From NCBI RefSeq assembly GCF_017744115.1, contig NZ_JAGHQW010000052.1, positions 1-38,512 on the forward strand: a stretch of DNA of 38,512 nucleotides, read 5' to 3'. This document shows positions 33,820 to 38,512 of the stretch, piece after piece (position 1 is the stretch's first letter; every line of letters begins with the position of its first letter). The translations under genes and the position numbers were made by a program. The DNA is from Salinisphaera sp. G21_0. Lineage in GTDB: Bacteria; Pseudomonadota; Gammaproteobacteria; Pseudomonadales; Endozoicomonadaceae. The notes below the pieces were generated by a model. It did not search any database and was not told where the DNA came from. It worked only from the letters and a program-made list of their open reading frames with translations.

Positions 33820-34174
33820 GTATGTTTCATCCAAAGAAACTGCCCTGATGGGGGGTGTATGGACCCACTAGTCCTTAGCTTCGGGGAAACGTATATGAAT
33901 AGTGCAGATAGGAAAGGCTGAGCCAGGGCTGCTGTGTTTTGGGTCTTTAAATATGCTTTTCAGGCAAAGTCTGCTTTATTCGTTGGTTTATACCGTTGAG
34001 AAGTGAGAGTGGTGCAAATCCTGTAGGGAACGGGAATGTTTTAATAAAAAGTGTTCCTTTACCTTGCCCGGATCCAGTGTGACAGACCGTGTTTGTGCAT
34101 TTTCCGGAAGCATTTGCTAGTCTATTCGCCTTTTGGCCCATTGTTTACACAGGTTTTGGTGTTGAGGAACAAAA
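33820..34174. other. Upstream region of tig
   Basis: There is no gene. It carries the tig promoter, which I cannot pinpoint, and the ribosome binding site GAGGAA at 34163-34168, 6 bases before the ATG. Confidence 0.5.
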
Positions 34175-35518
34175 ATGCAAGTCTCCCTTGAAATGACTTC
34201 CGGTATTGAGCGCAAGCTGACTATCACTATCCCGGTTGCTGATATTGATAGTGAAGTGAATAAGCGTCTGCAGGACCTGTCCCGACGTGTTCGTCTTGAT
34301 GGCTTCCGCCCCGGCAAGGTTCCAATGAAAGTGGTCAAGCGTCGTTACGGTGCCGGTGCCAGACAGGAAGTGCTCGGTGAGATGATGCAGTCTTCCTTCA
34401 TTGAAGCTATCCAGGAGCAGGATCTGAACCCTGCCGGTGCGCCATCTGTTGAAGCCCTGTCTGATAACGACGAAGGATTTACCTTTGTTGCTACCTTTGA
34501 AGTCTACCCTGAAATTGCTCTGAATGATTTCAGTGGTATTGCTGTTGAACGTCCGATTGCCGAGGTTCAGGAGTCTGATGTTGACGAGATGATCGAAACC
34601 CTGCGCAAGCAGAGCACAACGTTTGCTGACGTTGAGCGTGCTGCTGAACTGGGTGACCGCATTACCTTTGACTATGTTGGCACCAAAGATGGGGAAGCTT
34701 TCGAAGGTGGCAGTGCAGAGAACTCAACTCTGGAGCTGGGCTCTGGCCGCATGATTCCGGGCTTTGAAGATGGCCTGGTGGGTGTGTCTGCCGGTGAAGA
34801 GAAAGTGCTGTCCCTGACTTTCCCTGAAGATTATCAGGCGAAAGATCTGGCAGGTCAGTCTGTTGAGTTTGCCTGCAAGGTCCACAAGGTGGCTGCACCC
34901 ACACTGCCTGAACTGAATGACGAGTTTTTTGCTCGCTTTGGCGTAAGTGAAGGTGGTCTGGAAGGTTTCCGTACGGAAGTGTCCAGAAATATGGAGCGTG
35001 AACTGCGTCAGGCGGTTAAAAACAAAGTCAAGAATCAGGTAATGGATGGCCTGTTGAAGATTCATGAAGTGGAAGTGCCTTCTGCTCTGACTTCTCAGGA
35101 AATCGACCGTATGCGCGAACAGGCGGTACAGCAGTTCGGCGGCATGAAAGGTGGTTTTGATCCAAAGCAGCTGCCAGCAGAGCTGTTTGAAGCCGATGCC
35201 AAAAAGCGTGTTGCCCTGGGTCTGTTGATTGGTGAAGTGGTTAAGCAGCGTGAAGTCAAGGTTGATGATGAGCGTGTGCGTGCCATGATTGAAGAGATGG
35301 CTTCCGCTTACCAGGAGCCTCAGCAGGTTATCGACTGGTACTACAGCAATGATGAGCAGCTGTCTCAGATCAAGTATGTTGTTCTGGAAGAGCAGGTAGT
35401 AGATACTATTCTGGAAGCAGCCCAGGTTTCAGAACTGACATGCAGCTATCAGGACGCTATCAAGCCTGCTGAGCGTGTCGCTGAAACTGAAGAGGCAGAG
35501 CAGGAAGAGTCTGCCTGA
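34175..35518 (+). CDS. tig: Trigger factor
   Basis: The 447-residue ribosome-associated chaperone has all three domains. The N-terminal domain carries the ribosome-docking signature GFRPGKVPMKVV at about 45-56. The FKBP-like prolyl isomerase domain lies at about 160-245 (GDRITFDYVGTKDGEAFEGG, MIPGFEDGLVGVSAGE, FPEDYQA). A long helical C-terminal domain cradles nascent chains. The ATG follows GAGGAA. The acidic tail (EETEEAEQEESA-like) is slightly long but not unusual. clpP and clpX follow in the standard tig-clpP-clpX order. Confidence 0.97.
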   Translation: MQVSLEMTSGIERKLTITIPVADIDSEVNKRLQDLSRRVRLDGFRPGKVPMKVVKRRYGAGARQEVLGEMMQSSFIEAIQEQDLNPAGAPSVEALSDNDEGFTFVATFEVYPEIALNDFSGIAVERPIAEVQESDVDEMIETLRKQSTTFADVERAAELGDRITFDYVGTKDGEAFEGGSAENSTLELGSGRMIPGFEDGLVGVSAGEEKVLSLTFPEDYQAKDLAGQSVEFACKVHKVAAPTLPELNDEFFARFGVSEGGLEGFRTEVSRNMERELRQAVKNKVKNQVMDGLLKIHEVEVPSALTSQEIDRMREQAVQQFGGMKGGFDPKQLPAELFEADAKKRVALGLLIGEVVKQREVKVDDERVRAMIEEMASAYQEPQQVIDWYYSNDEQLSQIKYVVLEEQVVDTILEAAQVSELTCSYQDAIKPAERVAETEEAEQEESA

Positions 35519-35710
35519 TACCGCTTGTAGAAGAGCATTTTATGAAGAGCGTGGGGAATGGCTGGCTGATTGGCCGGTTCCCCTGACAAGCAGCTAAGGT
35601 TTTACCGGCTCTGGTCGTTTTAATCTGGTATGCAAGCGACTAATCTTTCAGTTTATATGACTGACAGGTCAGTCGCTTTTCTTCGACTTGGCAAGGAGTT
35701 AAGACAGGAT

Positions 35711-36361
35711 ATGTCCAATCTGATAGACCCGCACGCCGTTGCGATCACCAACTCAGGACTGGTACCTATTGTTGTTGAACAATCAGCCAGAGGTGAGCGC
35801 TCTTACGATATCTATTCCCGCCTCCTTAAAGAGCGAGTGATCTTCCTGGTGGGCCAGGTTGAAGATCACATGGCAAATCTGGTGGTTGCTCAGCTGCTGT
35901 TTCTTGAATCGGAAAATCCGGACAAGGATATTCACCTGTACATCAACTCACCGGGTGGATCGGTAACTGCCGGGATGTCTATTTATGACACCATGCAGTT
36001 TATCAAGCCGGATGTTTCCACCATGTGCATTGGTCAGGCTGCGAGCATGGGTGCTTTGCTGCTGGCTGGTGGTGCTGCTGGAAAACGTTATTGTCTGCCA
36101 CACTCCAGGGTAATGATTCACCAGCCGTTGGGTGGGTTCCAGGGCCAGGCGTCAGATATCGAAATTCATGCCCGTGAGATTCTGAGTATTCGCAGTAAGC
36201 TGAACCATGTTCTGGCTCACCATACCGGCCAGCCTCTTGAAGTCATTGAGCGTGATACTGACCGTGATAACTTTATGAATGGCGATGAGGCGGTTGAGTA
36301 TGGCCTGATCGACCAGGTTATGAATCGTCGTGGTGAAGGCGGCAATAAAGACAAAAAATAA
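35711..36361 (+). CDS. clpP: ATP-dependent Clp protease proteolytic subunit
   Basis: The 216-residue serine protease has the catalytic Ser in [14 protein letters not shown] and His in [11 protein letters not shown], with the Asp downstream in the DRDNFM region. The processing region before [20 protein letters not shown] is like that of E. coli ClpP. The start at ATG 35711 ([12 protein letters not shown]) is preferred because AAGGAG lies 12 bases upstream and the length matches the family; the frame opens earlier at 35630 but that part is not conserved-looking. Tetradecamers work with ClpX, encoded 400 bp downstream, and with ClpA. Confidence 0.95.
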   Translation: MSNLIDPHAVAITNSGLVPIVVEQSARGERSYDIYSRLLKERVIFLVGQVEDHMANLVVAQLLFLESENPDKDIHLYINSPGGSVTAGMSIYDTMQFIKPDVSTMCIGQAASMGALLLAGGAAGKRYCLPHSRVMIHQPLGGFQGQASDIEIHAREILSIRSKLNHVLAHHTGQPLEVIERDTDRDNFMNGDEAVEYGLIDQVMNRRGEGGNKDKK

Positions 36362-36767
36362 GCTGGGCGGTTGAGCTGATGGCTCTTTTGTGATCTCCGG
36401 CGATATGCTCCGCAATCAATGAAAATAGCCCCTGTGCAGTGTGCTATTTTCATTATTTATAGCGCATGCAGGTTGATTTTTATCCAAAGTCGTTGAACAC
36501 TAACTCATTGGATGGGTTCTCTTGATATGGAGGACTCTATCAGAATAGCTTTCCAGAAACATGCATGGTCCCGGATGGTCAGGACATGAATTCTGGTATC
36601 AAGCGGATCAAGCACTTGAAAACATGCCTCGATGCCTGCATCTTATCAGGCATGTAATCGTGAATCATGAAATGGGCTTTGATTAGTTTGACTGTCAGGT
36701 CTATTTTCATTGTCTATTTTCACTGGAGAGTGCAGGGCAGGCATTGTCCGTATAACAGGGTAATCGA
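36362..36767. other. clpP-clpX gap with terminator-like stem
   Basis: There is no gene. ATGAAAATAGC and GCTATTTTCAT (36419-36453) form an 11-pair A/T-rich stem followed by TATTT. This may be a clpP terminator or attenuator that separates clpX. No confident clpX promoter was identified. Confidence 0.5.
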
Positions 36768-38066
36768 ATGACCGACGAAACAAGCGGCAAGGGTGAAGAC
36801 AGCAAGTTGTTGTACTGCTCTTTCTGCGGAAAGAGTCAGCATGAAGTGCGCAAGCTGATTGCCGGCCCTTCCGTATTTATATGCGATGAATGTGTTGATC
36901 TATGCAACGACATCATCCGTGAAGAAATTCAGGACAGCAGTGGCGAAGAGTCTTCAGATAAGCTGCCAATCCCTCGCGAGATCAAGGAAACTCTCGACGA
37001 GTATGTAATTGGCCAGCCCCGGGCCAAGAAAGTCTTATCTGTAGCGGTATACAACCACTATAAGCGTCTGCGCTTTGGCGATGCCAAGGGCGACAAAAAG
37101 AAAGATGAAGTCGAGCTGGGTAAAAGCAATATCCTGCTGATTGGTCCCACCGGAAGTGGTAAGACGCTGCTTGCTGAAACGCTGGCGCGTATGCTCAACG
37201 TACCATTCACCATTGCTGACGCCACGACCCTGACGGAAGCAGGTTATGTTGGTGAAGACGTTGAAAATATCATTCAGAAACTGCTGCAGAAGTGCGATTA
37301 CGATGTAGAAAAAGCCCAGATGGGTATTGTCTACATTGATGAAATTGACAAGATTTCCCGCAAGTCTGATAACCCTTCCATTACCCGTGACGTTTCCGGT
37401 GAGGGTGTTCAGCAGGCTCTGCTCAAGCTGATTGAGGGTACGGTTGCATCGGTACCGCCTCAGGGTGGGCGCAAGCATCCGCAGCAGGAGTTTCTGCAGG
37501 TTGATACTTCCAATATTCTCTTTATCTGTGGCGGTGCTTTCGCCGGTTTGGATAAAGTGATTCGTGGTCGTACTGACAAGTCTGGTATTGGCTTCTCTGC
37601 ACAAGTCAGCAGCAAGGATGACAAAAAGGATCTGGGTGAAACCTTTAAAGAAGTTGAGCCGGAAGATCTGGTGAAATTCGGCCTTATCCCTGAGTTTGTT
37701 GGTCGTCTGCCTGTGATTGCAACGCTTGAAGAGCTGGATGAAGAGGCGCTGGTGCGCATCCTCGTTGAGCCTAAGAATGCACTGACCAAGCAGTACAGCA
37801 AGCTCTTCGATATGGAAGAGGTGGAAGTCGATTTCCGTCAGGATGCTCTGCGTGCGGTTGCCAAAAAAGCCATGGAGCGCAAAACCGGTGCTCGAGGTTT
37901 GCGCTCGATACTGGAGGCGGTACTGCTTGACTCAATGTATGAAATTCCTTCCGATAAGAGCATTTCCAAGGTGGTGATTGATGCCTCGGTTATCAATGGT
38001 GATTCTGAGCCGCTGTTGATTTACGAAAATTCTGAAACACCGAAGGCAGCGCTTTCCGATAAGTGA
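36768..38066 (+). CDS. clpX: ATP-dependent Clp protease ATP-binding subunit
   Basis: The 432-residue AAA+ unfoldase feeds substrates to ClpP. The N-terminal zinc-binding domain has two CxxC pairs (YCSFCGKSQ and [11 protein letters not shown]). Walker A is [18 protein letters not shown] and Walker B is [11 protein letters not shown]. The GYVGEDVEN pore-1 region, [20 protein letters not shown] and the sensor-2 motif [12 protein letters not shown] are all present. The ATG follows a weak Shine-Dalgarno sequence (AGGGTAAT). It is complete and typical. lon, often the next gene, is absent from the rest of the window. Confidence 0.97.
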   Translation: MTDETSGKGEDSKLLYCSFCGKSQHEVRKLIAGPSVFICDECVDLCNDIIREEIQDSSGEESSDKLPIPREIKETLDEYVIGQPRAKKVLSVAVYNHYKRLRFGDAKGDKKKDEVELGKSNILLIGPTGSGKTLLAETLARMLNVPFTIADATTLTEAGYVGEDVENIIQKLLQKCDYDVEKAQMGIVYIDEIDKISRKSDNPSITRDVSGEGVQQALLKLIEGTVASVPPQGGRKHPQQEFLQVDTSNILFICGGAFAGLDKVIRGRTDKSGIGFSAQVSSKDDKKDLGETFKEVEPEDLVKFGLIPEFVGRLPVIATLEELDEEALVRILVEPKNALTKQYSKLFDMEEVEVDFRQDALRAVAKKAMERKTGARGLRSILEAVLLDSMYEIPSDKSISKVVIDASVINGDSEPLLIYENSETPKAALSDK

Positions 38067-38104
38067 TTAGTTGTTATTTGCGATAAAATCCCTTCCTGGC
38101 ACAA

Positions 38105-38132
38105 ATGTCACTCGTTGTTAGACGAGTGGCAT
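38105..38132 (+). terminator. Hairpin after clpX
   Basis: ATGTCACTCGT and ACGAGTGGCAT pair (one G-T wobble) around TGTTAG, 39 bp after the clpX stop, followed by TATTC. The stem is strong but the U tract is poor. Confidence 0.5.
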
Positions 38133-38387
38133 TATTCAAACTCTACCGCTTCTCTCTTTGGTAGATTAAGCAAGACCAGCCCAGGTGCATTAAATCCTTT
38201 TATTCAGAGTGCAGCATGATCGATTGGGATGTTCTTTGCATCTTTCAGATTGATCCTGAAGATATATTTGATGGTATGAAAGGGTAGAAAACCGGATTTT
38301 CTGATTTGAGCTTGCTTGTCAGGTAATCGGGTAAACTGATGGAATGGGCTTTCAGGTAGGGTTAGAAAGTTGAGGTAAAAAAGTGTC

Positions 38388-38433
38388 TGGTCGGAGCGAG
38401 AGGATTTGAACCTCCGACCCCCACAACCCCATG
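38388..38433 (-). other. 3' half of a tRNA-Pro (GGG-like) gene, probable att scar
   Basis: Read on the minus strand, the segment contains a T arm (GGAGGTTCAAATCCTC), the acceptor strand CGCTCCG, discriminator A and CCA, as in tRNA-Pro with its C1-G72 pair. CATGGGG upstream fits the GGG anticodon loop. The matching 5' strand CGGAGCG and a D arm are absent in the remaining 79 bases. Such 3' tRNA ends are classic attachment sites of integrases. Confidence 0.65.
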
Positions 38434-38512
38434 ACGGTGAAAACCATAATAAAAACAACAAGATATCTAAAATTTTTGTTGGTAGACGACGATGACAACA
38501 GCTTGATTTTAA

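Noticed and set aside
33152-33830. Two minus-strand frames of about 110 codons
   Set aside because: They run antisense through the four tRNA genes and contain 'GRREIRTPD'-type tRNA translations. They are not genes.
38204-38461. Minus-strand frame of 85 codons after clpX
   Set aside because: It reads through the tRNA-Pro remnant (giving GCGGRRFKSSRSDQ) and has no ribosome binding site. It is a typical artefact of tRNA ends.

Overview
The window looks like chromosomal DNA of a marine, probably host-associated gammaproteobacterium. The core genes (cvpA, purF, metZ, xni, acnB, ppnN, a second lon, folD, a tRNA Pro-Arg-His-Leu cluster, tig, clpP, clpX) are those of Oceanospirillales/Pseudomonas-type genomes. 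The abundance of gene debris, small repeats, DUF29, VapC and effector-like genes suggests an Endozoicomonas-like symbiont. The taxon is an inference from gene content, not from a marker gene.

Layout. 1-700 is a graveyard: four unrelated gene ends (IS982-type transposase, four-helix-bundle protein, VapC toxin, ManC/AlgA) lie end to end. 754-1188 is a DUF29 gene, divergent from cvpA (1342-1836). Between cvpA and purF sit two tandem copies of a roughly 160-210 bp MITE-like palindromic element, then a Phd/VapC toxin-antitoxin pair whose toxin borrows its stop codon from the element. purF (3219-4721) is followed by a repeat hairpin, a broken transposase and a 1062-residue effector-like protein (6284-9472) with an HD/SidE-type phosphodiesterase signature. 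xni lies on the opposite strand, and metZ (10572-11780) follows. The usual cvpA-purF-metZ block is therefore opened twice by accessory DNA.

11841-15773 is a MoxR ATPase / DUF58 / transglutaminase (TgpA-type) operon, followed by a convergent thioesterase. 16200-18010 holds two accessory cassettes. Each has a sigma-E-like promoter (GGAACTT, 16 or 17 bp, TCTTAAG), a reading frame unlike known families, and a related 3' tail. The first encodes an Arg/Glu-rich repeat protein. The second is interrupted by a third copy of the MITE, and removing the element plus one CTAG restores the frame.

18146-32961 is mostly ordinary metabolism and protein quality control: acnB, ppnN, a Nudix hydrolase, riboflavin synthase, a second Lon protease, a chalcone-isomerase-like secreted protein, a small ComEA-like HhH protein, rarD, a GH36/raffinose-synthase-like glycosidase, and folD. 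33215-33820 is a four-tRNA operon with a good sigma-70 promoter and a terminator. tig-clpP-clpX follow in their usual order. Just after clpX, where lon is often found, lies the 3' half of a tRNA-Pro (GGG type) on the minus strand with no 5' half. It looks like the attachment-site scar of an integrated element.

The three observations most worth follow-up are the paired sigma-E-like cassettes, the MITE family with covarying stem arms that both breaks and completes genes, and the large PDE-containing candidate effector.
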